DNA from: CAWAHD01 sp963781785
Lineage (GTDB): Bacteria; Planctomycetota; Planctomycetia; Isosphaerales; Isosphaeraceae
Assembly: GCA_963781785.1 (NCBI GenBank)
Contig: CAWAHD010000004.1
Location: 496,001-560,000 of the forward strand
Length of the DNA stretch: 64,000 nt
Direction of reading: 5' to 3'
Below the pieces are notes generated by a model that saw only the letters and a list, made by a program, of their open reading frames with translations, did not search any database and was not told the origin of the DNA. This document shows positions 51,914 through 62,795 of this stretch, in pieces; position 1 is the stretch's first letter, and each line of letters starts with the position of its first letter. The position numbers were made by a program, and so were the translations under genes.

Positions 51914-54552
51914 TCAGCCCTGGAAGATATTATCATCGCTCGTCGAGGCGACGTTGAGCACGACGAGCGTCTGGGTCAGCGTCGTGGTGCTCCCGGTTGC
52001 CAGGTAAAGGCCGCCTCCTTGACCCTGGCCGGAGCTCCCGCCGTCGGCACCTGAGCCGCCGATGGCCGCGTTTGCGATCACGATCGTGTCACCGAGTGAA
52101 AGAATTCCGCCCGGTAGTCCGAGGTACGTGTCAGGGCTCCCACTCATGATGCCCCCTCCCTGGCCGTCGCCACCGACGCCGCCGACACCACCGGAGCCGC
52201 TTCCCCCGCCCGAGCCGCCCTGGGCCAGGTTCAGGGTCACCAGCCCGCCGGAGACGTCGAGGGTACTGCCGGCGTCGTTGTAGACGCCGCCGCCCGATCC
52301 GTCTCCACCGGCACCGCCCGTTCCGGAGCCATCTCCGGCGCCGCCGGCTCCGCCCTGAGCCAGGTTGCCCAGCAAAGTGACATTCGTGCCGGTGATGGTC
52401 GCCGGCGCCGGACTTTCCGTCCCCGTGCTGAAGTCGTAGCTGATCGAGCCGACGCTGTAAATTCCGCCTCCCTGAACATAACCCCCCGCGCCGCCACTGC
52501 CACCGGCCGAAGTGGCGTCGCCACCGGCGCCGCCGATCACCTGGTTACTGGTGAACTGGGTGTTCGTGAGAGTTACACTGGTCGCGACGTTAAAGAGACC
52601 GCCGCCCTGAGCGTCGCCTCCATCACCACCGGTGCTCCCGCTTGCCCCCGCGCCGCCAATTGCCTGGTTGCCAGAGAGCACCGTGTTGTTCAGCGTGGCA
52701 CTGGCAAGGTCGAGAACCAGTCCGCCGCCGAATGCGGGGCCTCCGTCGCCCCCGAGCGTTCCATTGCCGCCAATGGCCTGGTTGTCGCTCAGGGTACTCG
52801 AAGAGATTGCCAGGGGCTCGGCCGAGCTGAAAATGGCACCGCCGTTGGACTGGCCGCCCTGCGCACCGGTGTCGTCAGTCGCACCAATTGCCTGGTTGTG
52901 TGTAAAGGTGCTCTGCGAGATCGTGGAAGGCAGGTTGGATTCCAGGCAGATCGCGCCGCCGTCGGTGTAGCCGCCGCCGCCCCCCTGCCCGATCCCACCG
53001 ATCGCCTGATTGCCGATGAAGGTCGATCCGGTCACGGTCACCGAGCTGGCGAAGATCGCGCCGCCGGTCGCGACGCCTCCCTCGGCGTCGTAACCGCCTC
53101 CCACGCCGGCCTCCCCGCCCACCGCCTGATTCGCCTTGAACACGGTGTTCGTGATGGTCAATTGGTCATTAGAGCTATTGATCGCGCCACCGTAGGAGTC
53201 GCCGCCGAACACGGCGAAGTTGGGGCTAGGCGCGCCCGCGCCACCCTGGGCCAGATTCCCCGCCAAGGTGGAAGCGCTGATCGAGACCGTGCTGCTCGAG
53301 CTGGAGATACCGCCGCCCTGGGCGCCGCCGGCGCCGCCGGCGCCGCCGACCGCCTGGTTGCCGCTCAAGATGCTGCCGGTGATCGTCACGACCGAGTCGT
53401 TGTCGTCGATGCCTCCTCCGCTCGCGAAGCCTCCCTCGAATCCCCCGGCTGCGGCCGCTCCGGCGACGGCTTGATTTCCGCTCACGGTGCTGCCCGTCAT
53501 CGTCAGGGACGCGGGCTCGTACACGCCGTTCACCGTGACGCCTGACATGTAGATCGCACCGCCCAGGCCAGGCCCGCCAACGAAGCTGCTCGAGCCGGCG
53601 ACAGCCTCGTTGTCCAAGAAGTCGCTGCCGGTGACGGTGATTGCCCCCTCGTCGGAGATTCCGCCGCCTTGGCAGAACGTGCCGAAAGCGCTGGGAAGTC
53701 CGATCGCCTGGTTGCCCGAGAACGTGCTGCCGGAAATCGACAACGCCGCGCCGTACTGGTTGTCGATCCCGCCGCCCTCTGAAAAGCTGGGCGAGACCGC
53801 CAGATTATTGGAAACGGTGCTGTTCTTCACGGTCACGGTTCCACCGGTCACGTTCTCGATCCCACCGGCGCCTCCCAAGCTGAAGGTGCCGTTGGCCTCG
53901 TTGTCGGTCACCGCGGAATGGTCGAGAGTCAGGTTGCCCGTGTTATAGATCCCGCCTCCCTCGGCAAAAGAGGCCACCGCCTGGTTGCCGGTTACCGTGC
54001 TGTTTTCGAGGGTCAGCGTGCCGGCGTTTGTGATTCCGCCACCATCGCCGAAGAGCGTGGCCTGGTTGCCCGAGACGACGCAGTTGTCGAGGTTCAGCGC
54101 GCCGGAATTGGCGATTCCGCCACCGGCGTCGTAGTTGTCCGACGTCCCATCGGTGATCGTGAGCCCCGAGATCGTCACCGCCGCCCCACTGGCGACGCTG
54201 AAGACTTCGCTCGCTCCAGTGCCGCTGACCGCGAGCTCATTGGCACCGAGACCGTCGATGGTGAGGTTCTCGCCGATCGACAGGACGCCGCTGGTCAGGT
54301 CAATGGTCTGGCCTTTAAGGTCGTGAGCGAAGGTGATCGTGCTGCCGCTCGGAGCGTTCAGGATCGCCTGACGCAGCGACCCCGCGCCGCTGTCATTGAC
54401 GTTGGTCACGACATTGCTGAGCAGGGTCCGGCCCTCGAGCGGGTCCAGACTCGGCGCAAACCGCATCCGGCCCGGCGCCTGGCCCGAGTGCGCGTGTGTG
54501 CGGAAACCGATCGCGAGGCGTCAGGGCGGTCGCGGAATGAGGGTACTGTCAT
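51914..54552 (-). CDS. Secreted right-handed beta-helix protein with planctomycete LEGRTLLS motif
   Basis: The main frame, from 54466, encodes 850 residues. The opening APSLDPLEGRTLLSNVVTNV is the N-terminal motif of large planctomycete surface proteins. NDSGAGSLRQAILNAPSGST, the usual start of a parallel beta-helix domain, follows. Then come about 20 degenerate coils of the pattern (T/S)xSGNQAxGG with GGG(I/A) turns, giving a long Gly/Ala/Asn-rich solenoid that ends at DDNIFQG. An upstream ATG at 54552 in another frame (MTVPSFRDRPDA) would give the usual basic lead before the motif, so one base shift between about 54490 and 54540 is likely and the span includes it. No catalytic site is visible. 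A surface structural or adhesive role is inferred. It ends 13 bases from the wecB stop, facing it. Confidence 0.8.
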
Positions 54553-54710
54553 GAGAGGCATTCCTTCCCTTGTTGCGGATCTTGGTGAAAACACGTTCAG
54601 AAACGAGCACACATCAACCAGCGGGCAAACCGCCGCGCGCACCACGATCGGGGCAAGAAGAAAACGCTCGCGCGGTCCCGCATGCCATGAGACGCATTCA
54701 CGTCATGACA

Positions 54711-57700
54711 TCAGTCTATTTTTGTTTCTAGAGTCTGACGCTCGGTGACCGGAGGCCCGCGTTCGAGTAGACCAAGCACTGCGGCCGCCTCGGTGCGAAG
54801 GAGCCGAACGTCTGCCTCGGCGCGATTCGCTGCCAGCCAGCTTTCCGCGCAATGGAACGATTCGCGAGCGAGGTCCTTGTGGTCAAGCCGCCAGTGGGCC
54901 ACGGCCCGGACGAAGCCCCAGAACTCGAATTCGCCGCCATTCAGGTCGCCTCCCTTTTTCAGTGCGTCTAGTGCGCCCTGCCAGTCGCCCGTGCGGCAAA
55001 GGGCAGCGCCCAGCAGGAATTCCGGCTTGGGATCGTTCGGAGACTCCTCGATCAGTTGCCGGGCAAGTTGCACGGACCGCGCCGGCTCGCGGAGCTCGGG
55101 GGCGGGACAGACGACCAGGAACCAGCAGAGGTTGGCCACGGCGTTTTCGTCGTTGCCGGCGTCGACCAGTCGGCGCAGCACGTCGCGGGCACGGCGCGCG
55201 TAGGACCGGGCCGCCGCCTCGCGGCGCTCCGGGGGAAGCGTGTCGTCTTGCCAGGCCAAGGCGGTGCACACGGTCCAGTAGGTCGCGGCGATAGCCGGGA
55301 TATCTGGGCTGTCGGCGCCGGAATCGCGCACCAGATCTTCGGCCACCGACGCAGCCTCGGCGTGTGCGCGCTCTTTGATCAGGAACGAGGCCAGGGTCTT
55401 CCGCTCGCCCCGGAGATGCGCCCGGCGGATGGGGTCGCGAGGATTGTGGCGCAGAGCCTCCTCCTGGATCTCGACGGCGTTTTTGAGGAGGCGTCGAGCC
55501 TCGGCGGTTTCGCCTCGGTCGGCCAGGAGCGAGCCCAGTTGAGACCGGTTCAGCGCGAGCTCAGCCCGATACTCGGCGTGCTCCGGCGCCTGGGCAGCCA
55601 GGCCCTCCTGGATCTCCTGGGCCTGACGAAAGCATGCCTCCGCCTCGCCCAGACGGCGGTCATTCTGAAGCAGTACCCCCAGGTTATGGAGGACATTGGC
55701 CCGGCTCTCGCGGGCCTCGAGCTGAAGACTCGCCGTGGCAGGCAGGGAATCGAGAAGCTCGAGGGCCCGGCGATAGGAGCGCTCCCCGTCCTTGCGGTGG
55801 TTCCTGGCGATCTGGGCCACCGCCAGGTTGCCCAGGCAACTCGCGGCTCCACGGAGGATCTCCACGCGCCGAAAATTGTCGGCAATCAAATGATCGTAGG
55901 CCTCCAGAGCGCGCCGCGAGAACTGCTCGGCCTCCTCGGGCCGGCCATGCTGGAAACAGAAACCGCCCAGGTTCATCGCGACGCGGGCGAGGTTATACCG
56001 GTCATCGGAGCGTTCGGGGGCTTCCGTCACGAGGTTCTCGAAGAGATCGAGCGAGCGGCGATAGGCCCGGTCGGCTGCGGCGGACTCGCCGATACGGTAG
56101 CACTGCCAGGCCATCTGATGGAGATAAGTCGCCAGATCGGAGCGAATGCCCGGATCGTCGGGGAACTCGGTGACGAGCCTCTCGGTGATCGCGATGGCGC
56201 GCTGGCAAAGCGGCTGGGCCTGGCCGTGCCGTGCGGTGACCTCCAGAAGCAGTGCCAGGCAGCCCAGGTTCTTGGCCATGTTCCGCCGGACCTCCGGGTT
56301 TTCAGACTGAAGGTCTTCAAAAAGTGCCTGGGCGCGGCGAGCACTCGCAAGGGCCAGTGCCGTCTGCCCGGTTTCGCGCTGTACCGATGCCAGATTCGAC
56401 AGGCTGGCCGCCAGGTCCTCGCGAAAGACCGGGACCTTGGGCGACTCGGCGACCAGGCTCTCACAGATCATCGGGGGCCGGCGCAGGACTTCCTCGGCCT
56501 CGGGCAGATGGCCGAGCTTGAAGAGCAGCTTCCCCAGGTTCATGAGCGTGATCGCCAGCTCTCGGCGAAAGACCGGAACGTCGGGAGCGTCGGCCGCCAG
56601 CCGCTCATACAGCCCCGAAGCGCGCCGGAACGCTCGTTCCATCTCCGGCTCCTTGCCGGAAGATTTCGAAAGCAGCGTGGCCAGTCCGGACAGCGTCGTC
56701 GCGAGGTCCTGCCGGTACAGCGTCATGCCGGGGTCGCGCTTGACCAGCGACTCGTACAGCTCCACGGCGTGCCGGTACAGTTGCTCGGCCTCGGCGAGCC
56801 GGCCGGTATGTTCGACGACGACGGCGAGGTTAGACGTCGACACGGCGTCGGTCAGCCGGATCCGGCCGATCGCCTTTCCCAGGTCGATCGCCTTCCGGTA
56901 GGCCGCCTCGGCCTCCTTCATCCGGCCGACCGAGCGGAGCAGATCGCCAAGCTGCTCGTGATGAAAAGCCAAAATGGGAAGCGTCGCCGGCGTCTGGGCA
57001 GTCTTTTCGATGAACGATCGCGTCAGCTCCTCGGCACTCTGGATCGCTTGCCGGCCCTCCTCCGCCCGTCCGGTGTTGATGAGTACGTCACCCAGGCCGA
57101 TGTAGATCCTGACCAGCGAATCGAGCGTTCGGCTGTCCTGCTCGATACGCTGGTCGCCGGTCTCGAAGATCGCCAGGGCCCGGCGGTAGGCCTGTTCAGC
57201 AAGATCGAGCTGCCCCAGAACGCGCTGGATCTCGCCCACGCGCAGCGAAGCCACGCCGGCCAGGGAGCGGATTTCCGGATCAGCGTCCTGTTCACGAGCA
57301 GACCGCTCGTAGTAGGCCAGGGCTTTCAGCAGGAATTCGCGCTCCAGGGGCTGAAGGTTCGTCTGCCGGCGCAGCCACCTCTGGGCAACGCGGGTGTACA
57401 TATCATCGACGGCCTGGCGGGCGTCATCACGCTGCCGCTTGACCTCGGCGCGGGAACGCTCGATCTCGTTCTTCTTGCTCTGAATCTCGGCTTGCTTGGC
57501 CAGCACCAGTACGATGCCGAAGGTCAAGCCGATGACCATCACGACCAAGAGGGGCAGGACGGTCATGACGACCTTCATGTGCCTGCGCGCCTGTCGGGCC
57601 AACCGTTCGACCGGACCGGGGCGCCGGGCCAGAATCGGCTGGTCGTCGAGGAATCTCTCGAGATCTTCCGCCACTGCTCCTGCGGTGGCGTAGCGGCTCA

Positions 57701-58881
57701 CCGGATCCTTGGCCAGGGCCTTGAGGACAATCGTTTCCAGGTCGGCGGGAATCGCCCGATTGAGCACGCGGGGCCGGCGCGGGTCTTCCTGCGCAATGCG
57801 CCGAAGCAGGTCCTGACGATCCGGGCCTTCAAACACCGGCTCAAGGGTCAGGAGCTCGTAGAGGGTTGCACCCAGGGAGTAAACGTCGGTGCGCTGGTCG
57901 ACCACCGACGAATTCCCAAGTGTCTGTTCGGGGCTCATGTAGCGCAACGTGCCCAGGAGGTCGCCGGTCTCGGTCAAGCTGCCTTCACCCTGAAACCGCG
58001 CCAATCCGAAATCGGTAACCCACAAGTGGCCCCGGCTGTCAACCATCAAGTTGGAGGGCTTGACGTCGCGGTGCAGCACTCCGTTTGAGTGCGCGTGTTC
58101 CAGGGCCTGGGCGGCGTGGAGTCCCAGGCTAGCCACTTCCCGGAAAAACGCACCCGTGCGCAGTCGAGGTCGAGCTCAGGCCTGTCCATCCCCTGGCAGC
58201 GGCGCCCGATGGGGCGCCCTCAGGCAAAGCGCGGTGGCCATCGTGACCTTGGCTTCCACCAGAGGGACGCGACCGGGCCGGCGTGTGGGCGCGGGGAGAC
58301 GGAGTCGCCGCTGCTTCAAGGCTCTGGATGCGACGAAGATCGGCGATCCATTCGGCCAGGGTTGGTCCGTCGATCAACTGCATGGCGTAATAGTGGACTC
58401 CGCGCTCGCAGCCGACCGAGTACACCGGGACGATGTGGTTGTGGTGCAATTGCGCCGCCGCTTGCGACTCGACCCGGAACCGCGCGAGCTGGCGAGGGTC
58501 GAACGCCGCGCCGAAGGGCAGGACCTTGAGCGCCACGTGGCGGCCCAGCGAGTGCTCGAGCGCCTCAAAGACGACACCCATGCCGCCGCGGCCCAGCGTG
58601 CGCAAAATCTCGAAATCACCCAGCTCGGTCCCGTTCTGGCTCGCCGCTCTCGCGGTCGTCATGGGCCCGATGGCCCCGGCCACCTCCTCGACCAGGTGGA
58701 GACCCTTCAAGCAGGCGCGCAGCCGGTCGGCGATTGCCGGATGCCGCTTGACCCATTGCTCCAGGTCGACCGGCCGGCCCGCTTCCACCTCGGCCAGGTA
58801 ATCGTCAAGCACTTGCGCCAGCTCGTCTTCATCCGACCGCGTGCCGGACCCGTTGACGGACAGCCGATCAATCAAGCTCAT
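54711..58881 (-). CDS. Membrane Ser/Thr protein kinase with TPR sensor region (frameshifted)
   Basis: About 1,390 residues from ATG 58881, which overlaps the sigma-factor stop by 14 bases. An N-terminal helical region of about 85 residues precedes a Hanks-type kinase domain with glycine loop LGRGGMGVVFEAL, VALKVLP lysine, HRDVKPSNLMVD, DFGLARF and the SPEQ loop. A shift near 58150 joins TG-AFFREVASLGLHAAQ, and the stretch from about 58150 to 58320 may hold another error. One transmembrane helix (VVMTVLPLLVVMVIGLTFGI) follows, then a short coiled coil and some 15 TPR-like repeats (for example LGQLDLAEQAYRRALAIFE). Such kinase-TPR proteins are abundant in planctomycetes. Overlap with the ECF gene suggests that kinase and sigma factor form a signalling pair, with the kinase modifying the sigma factor or its target. 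Confidence 0.88.
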
Positions 58882-59488
58882 GGCGCTCCTCCACCTCCTG
58901 GCTGAGCCGTTCCAGCGCGCGAGCCCAGAGCATCCTGACCGCGCCAGGCGAGCGGCTCATGCGGGCCGCGACTTCGTTGAACTTGAGGCCTTCCAGATTC
59001 CGCAGGATGATCACCTCGCGATAGTCGGCCGGGAGCGACTCGAGCGCCTTGGCCAAAAGAACGGCCCGCTCGCCTCGCACCGCGGCAGCGCTGGGCGAAG
59101 TGGCCGTGCCCGCGAGTGCCTCGTGCACCGCCATATTTGACTGCTCCAGGAGCGCTTCCAAAGACACCTGGCGGTGGTGATTGCGGATCCGGGCCTTCTG
59201 ATGGCGAGCGTTATCGACCAGGTTGCGGACCAAAATTCTGCGCAGCCACGCCAGCAGCTCGCGCTCGGTCGAGCCGGTGAACTGCGGGAAGTCGCGGTGA
59301 GCCTCCAGGAACGCCTCCTGCACCAGGTCGGACGGGTCCAGCCGCAAGCGCAGGGTGGTGCCGATCACAGTCTGCGCCAGCAGCCGGATGTAGCTGTGGT
59401 AGTGCTCCAGAAGCGCACCAAACGCCTCCCGGTCGCCAGCACGTGCTCGCCCCAGCAGGTCTTCAGGCGTTTCACTCGCACGAACCAT
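58868..59488 (-). CDS. ECF-type RNA polymerase sigma factor
   Basis: 206 residues from ATG 59488, with GGGGA about 10 bases upstream. Region 2 is visible as LRLDPSDLVQEAFLEAHRDF and LAWLRRILVRNLVDNARHQK; region 4 as LPADYREVIILRNLEGLKFN followed by EVAARMSRSPGAVRMLWARA. There is no anti-sigma gene next to it. The next gene, overlapping by 14 bases (ATGAGCTTGATTGA), is a Ser/Thr kinase, the arrangement known for planctomycete ECF groups controlled by phosphorylation. No autoregulated promoter could be identified by eye in the 220 bases upstream. The longer frame to 59719 runs through the leader and is not supported. Confidence 0.9.
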   Translation of the reverse strand: MVRASETPEDLLGRARAGDREAFGALLEHYHSYIRLLAQTVIGTTLRLRLDPSDLVQEAFLEAHRDFPQFTGSTERELLAWLRRILVRNLVDNARHQKARIRNHHRQVSLEALLEQSNMAVHEALAGTATSPSAAAVRGERAVLLAKALESLPADYREVIILRNLEGLKFNEVAARMSRSPGAVRMLWARALERLSQEVEERHELD

Positions 59489-59709
59489 CAGCTTGATTCC
59501 CCTATTGAACAGGGGCGAGGTGCCTGTCTGAATTGTCACGCGACTGGCCGTGAAGTTTCGGACCCACCGCACCCAATCTTCCATCCGCGCAGCCGAGAAC
59601 GCAAGCACGGCGGTTAGCCCGAACCCGACCGTCGCGCTCATTTCCCCGTATCGCCGCATGGTGTACACTGGCTTCGATGTCCCGTTCCCTTCTCGGAAGG
59701 CAAAGGGCG

Positions 59710-61605
59710 ATGACAGCACTCCGAATCAAGATGGTCGTGGTCGCCGGCGCCTGCTTGGTCGGCGTTCCTGCTTCCCTGGTATTCGCAGACAGGCAGATGG
59801 AGGCGCTCGGCCGAGGTGTGGTGGCGATCCCCCAGGACAGCGGCAAGGTGTTCGTGGGGTGGCGCCTGCTCGGAACCGATCCCGACGACATCGCCTTCAA
59901 CGTTTATCGCAAAAACGGCGGTCAAGCGCCCGTGAAATTAAACTCGGAGCCGCTTCGGAACGCGACGAATTTCATCGACGGCGGCGCGAATCCGAAGGAA
60001 GCTGTATCCTACCTGGTCAAGCCGGTTCGAGATGGCCGGGAGCTGGAATCGAGCGCACCGTTTCGCCTTCCGGCCGGCGCGCCGGCACGGCCCTACATTT
60101 CGATCCCGCTCAACACGCTTCCTGGCCATACCCCCAATGACGCATCGGTCGGCGACCTGGACGGCGACGGCGAATACGAGATCGTCCTGAAACAGGAAAT
60201 GCGGGGGCGGGACAACTCGCAAGCCGGGACGACGGGGGAATCGAAGCTCGAAGCCTACACGCTGGGCGGCCGCTTCCTCTGGCGGATCAATCTCGGCAAG
60301 AACATCCGGGAAGGCGCTCATTACACCCAGTTCATGGTCTACGACCTTGATGGCGATGGCAAAGCCGAGGTCGTTTGCAAAACAGCCGATGGCACGATCG
60401 ACGGCACAGGAACACCGATCGGCAATCCCGGCGCGGATCACCGCAACGCCGCGGGCTTCATCCTGGAGGGGCCGGAATTCCTCACCGTCTTCGAAGGCAC
60501 GACCGGCAAGGCGCTCTTCACAACCAGCTACATCCCACCCCGGGGAGACGCCGCGTCGTGGGGCGACAACCGCGGCAACCGGGTCGACCGTTTCCTCGCG
60601 GCCGTCGCGTACCTTGATGGATCGCGCCCGAGCGTGATCATGTGCCGCGGCTACTACACCAGAACGGTGCTCGCCGCGTGGAACTGGCGGGACGGGTCGC
60701 TCTCGAACGTCTGGACTTTCGACAGCGACGACGGTACGCCGGGCAACCAGTCGTATCGCGGCCAGGGGAACCACAACCTGCGCGTCGGCGACATTGATGG
60801 CGACGGCAAGGATGAAATCGTCTACGGCGCCTGTGTGATCGACGACAACGGCAAGGGGCTCTACTCGACGGGCCTGGGGCACGGCGACGCCATCCATCTT
60901 TCCGACATGGATCCGGACCGGCCGGGCCTGGAAGTTTTTGACATCCACGAGCGCCCTCGCCACCAGAATGGCGCGGAATTCCGCGACGCGAGGACCGGTG
61001 CTTTGATCTGGGGAAAACCCTCGCCGGACGTCGGCCGAGGCGTTGCGCTGGACATCGACCCCCGGCATCGCGGGTATGAGATGTGGGCCTCGGGCCCGGG
61101 GTTGACGGGTCTCTGGAACGTCAAGGGCGAACAGATTTCCGAGCGCAAGCCGCGGTCGTGCAACTTCGGGGTCTGGTGGGACGGTGACCTGCTCCGTGAA
61201 ATCCTGAACGCAAATCGGATCACCAAATGGAACTGGAAAGAAGGCACAGAGACAAACCTGGTGACGGCGCAGGACTGCGCCGCCAACAATTCGACCAAGT
61301 CGACCTCTTGCCTCTGCGCCGACATCCTCGGCGACTGGAGGGAGGAGGTCATCTGGAGGACGACCGACGGCAAGGAGCTGCGGATTTACACCACGACGAT
61401 TCCGACGGAACACCGGCTCGCGACGTTGATGCACGACCCGATTTACAGGCTGAGCGTGGCCTACCAGAATGTGGGATACAACCAGCCGACGCAGACCGGC
61501 TTTTACCTGGGAGACGGGATGGCGCCGCCGCGGCGGCAAGACGTCTCCAACGGAAGTTCGACGAAAGGTTCGTATCGTGCGGCCCCATCCGGAGATTCAC
61601 CATGA
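59710..61605 (+). CDS. Rhamnogalacturonan lyase, PL11 family
   Basis: 631 residues from ATG 59710, with a signal peptide (IKMVVVAGACLVGVPASLVFA); ATG 59677 is an in-frame alternative. PL11 enzymes cleave the rhamnogalacturonan I backbone of pectin by beta-elimination. The eight-bladed propeller is visible as repeated Asp-rich calcium-binding loops: GDLDGDGEYEIVLK, YDLDGDGKAEVVCK and GDIDGDGKDEIVYG, with conserved segments SYRGQGNHNLRVG, GHGDAIHLSDMDP, DILGDWREEVIWR and YNQPTQTGFYLGDG near the end. Intact frame. The stop overlaps the esterase-remnant ATG in an ATGA arrangement, so the two were an operon. Export and the pectin activity suggest that this organism degraded plant or algal polysaccharide, but the lyase could also remodel the cell's own glycans. 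Confidence 0.9.
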   Translation: MTALRIKMVVVAGACLVGVPASLVFADRQMEALGRGVVAIPQDSGKVFVGWRLLGTDPDDIAFNVYRKNGGQAPVKLNSEPLRNATNFIDGGANPKEAVSYLVKPVRDGRELESSAPFRLPAGAPARPYISIPLNTLPGHTPNDASVGDLDGDGEYEIVLKQEMRGRDNSQAGTTGESKLEAYTLGGRFLWRINLGKNIREGAHYTQFMVYDLDGDGKAEVVCKTADGTIDGTGTPIGNPGADHRNAAGFILEGPEFLTVFEGTTGKALFTTSYIPPRGDAASWGDNRGNRVDRFLAAVAYLDGSRPSVIMCRGYYTRTVLAAWNWRDGSLSNVWTFDSDDGTPGNQSYRGQGNHNLRVGDIDGDGKDEIVYGACVIDDNGKGLYSTGLGHGDAIHLSDMDPDRPGLEVFDIHERPRHQNGAEFRDARTGALIWGKPSPDVGRGVALDIDPRHRGYEMWASGPGLTGLWNVKGEQISERKPRSCNFGVWWDGDLLREILNANRITKWNWKEGTETNLVTAQDCAANNSTKSTSCLCADILGDWREEVIWRTTDGKELRIYTTTIPTEHRLATLMHDPIYRLSVAYQNVGYNQPTQTGFYLGDGMAPPRRQDVSNGSSTKGSYRAAPSGDSP

Positions 61606-62119
61606 GGATCACTTTTATCTGATCGCTTGCCGTTATGCTGGCCGCTGTGGGCGCCTTCGCCGCGGGCCCGATGATGCCTACCATCTCAGCCCGGACTCCG
61701 AGCCGCACGACGGCGTGCCGCAAGGCAAGGTCATCGGCCCGATCGGCAGCTTCACCAAAATCCGGAGCGGTCACGTCTTTCCCGACCTGATCAAGCAGGC
61801 CGAGCACAAACCGATCCGCGTCTTCCTTCAGGACGGCGTCAATGACAACCGGGGCATGCGTCGTGGCGGTCGCTACGGCCCGAAATGGGACTGGCATGCG
61901 CAGAACATCTTGATGGTCGAGGCGCTCACCGAGAAGAAATACGACGTGAACTACGTCTGGGGCATCGGCACGCATTCCAACAAGCAGGGCGGTGCGATCA
62001 TGCCGGAGATGCTCCGGTGGCTCTGGCGTGATTATCCGAGGAAGGACGATCCCAAGGACCCCAGCAATCGCACATTGCTTGTTACGCGAGACGCCGCGAA
62101 GTCGGCAATCGCGCACTAA
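61602..62119 (+). pseudogene. Decayed exported esterase downstream of the PL11 lyase
   Basis: ATG 61602 overlaps the lyase stop (ATGA). A signal-like start (MRITFI, then SLAVMLAAVGAFAAGP) is interrupted by TGA at 61620-61622 and followed by a frame switch near 61668. The downstream part reads as an esterase of the Fes/D-type found in planctomycetes: the N-terminal DAYHLSPDSEPHDGVPQGKV is joined directly to C-terminal KPIRVFLQDGVNDNRG, WHAQNILMVEALTEKKYDVN, GIGTHSNKQGGAIMPEMLRW. The middle of the alpha/beta-hydrolase fold, including the nucleophilic serine, is absent. The joint is in frame and no catalytic serine remains, so this copy cannot be an active hydrolase. In an intact operon it might have deacetylated pectin. 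Confidence 0.7.
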
Positions 62120-62125
62120 GGCAGG

Positions 62126-62213
62126 GCGAAAAAATAAATTGAGCAATTTTCGTCCGGATGCGTCGTGCGAGACGGTGACCGAGCACGGTCCACTGCTCAA
62201 TTTATTTCTTCGC
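62126..62213. repeat. 88-bp inverted repeat with 20-base arms
   Basis: Arms GCGAAAAAATAAATTGAGCA (62126-62145) and TGCTCAATTTATTTCTTCGC (62194-62213) are complementary with one mismatch and enclose 48 bases. The AT-rich arms contrast with the local GC. It directly follows the esterase remnant. It could be a MITE-like element or a long-loop terminator; the long loop makes the terminator less likely. Confidence 0.75.
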
Positions 62214-62284
62214 GGCGCCTAAGTCGTCGTACACCGATCCGGGTTGCTCTTGGCACGGTTCAGCTCATGACGCGAATCCGACGA

Positions 62285-62731
62285 TCAGCTCTTCTCCCGT
62301 TTATAGGTAACGAGATAAAGCGACGAGTCCGGCTTGGTCGCGAACTCCGTGGGTCGCTTCTTGCCGCTCAGGTCGTAGCAGACCTTCAGGCTGTCTTCCT
62401 TGAGCTCGTAGATACACAGGAACGTCTTCCCCTTGTTGGGGCCGTCCGTGCCCGTGATGTCCATCGTTTTCGGGTCTTTGGACGGGTCGAGCGTGGCTGT
62501 GCCCTTGTCGGTGACCTCGCCGACGGTCACTGTATACTTGTCGTCCTTGAGCACCAGCTTGATGGTCTTCAAGACCTTATCGTCGAATTTCTCGCCAGCG
62601 AGCTCAGCCGACGAGGGCAGCCAGGTCCCTTCCATCGTCTTCTTGTCCTCCTTGTCGTCGTCGCAGCGAGCGATGGGCGCCAGGAACACGATCGAAGCGG
62701 CAAAGAGAGCGAGCACGGTTTTCACGATCAC
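62285..62731 (-). CDS. TIGR03067-family exported protein
   Basis: 148 residues from GTG 62731, chosen because GGGAGG ends six bases upstream (the TTG at 62737 directly abuts it). A signal peptide (IVKTVLALFAASIVFLAPIA) is followed by DDKEDKKTMEGTWLPSSAEL, the KYTVTVGEVTDKGTATLDPS segment, and YELKEDSLKVCYDLSGKKRP then TEFATKPDSSLYLV, the hallmark of the TIGR03067 domain. This domain is very common in planctomycetes; its function is unknown and a lipocalin-like beta barrel is often suspected. Stands alone between two repeats. Intact frame. Confidence 0.85.
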   Translation of the reverse strand: MIVKTVLALFAASIVFLAPIARCDDDKEDKKTMEGTWLPSSAELAGEKFDDKVLKTIKLVLKDDKYTVTVGEVTDKGTATLDPSKDPKTMDITGTDGPNKGKTFLCIYELKEDSLKVCYDLSGKKRPTEFATKPDSSLYLVTYKREKS

Positions 62732-62795
62732 GATCAACCTCCCAAGAAAAAGTGGCCCTGGGGCTAAATGAACCGAAGCACTCGGTCGCGTGCAC

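Noticed and set aside
51914..54466. Autotransporter or toxin
   Set aside because: No beta-barrel, no toxin module and no partner gene; the repeats fit a plain beta-helix solenoid.
55056..58088. 1,010-residue open frame on the plus strand
   Set aside because: It is the exact antisense of the kinase-TPR gene, is rich in Gly/Arg/Leu without motifs, and arises from high third-position GC.
59938..61539. 533-residue minus-strand open frame
   Set aside because: Antisense shadow of the intact PL11 lyase, with no domain or ribosome-binding site.
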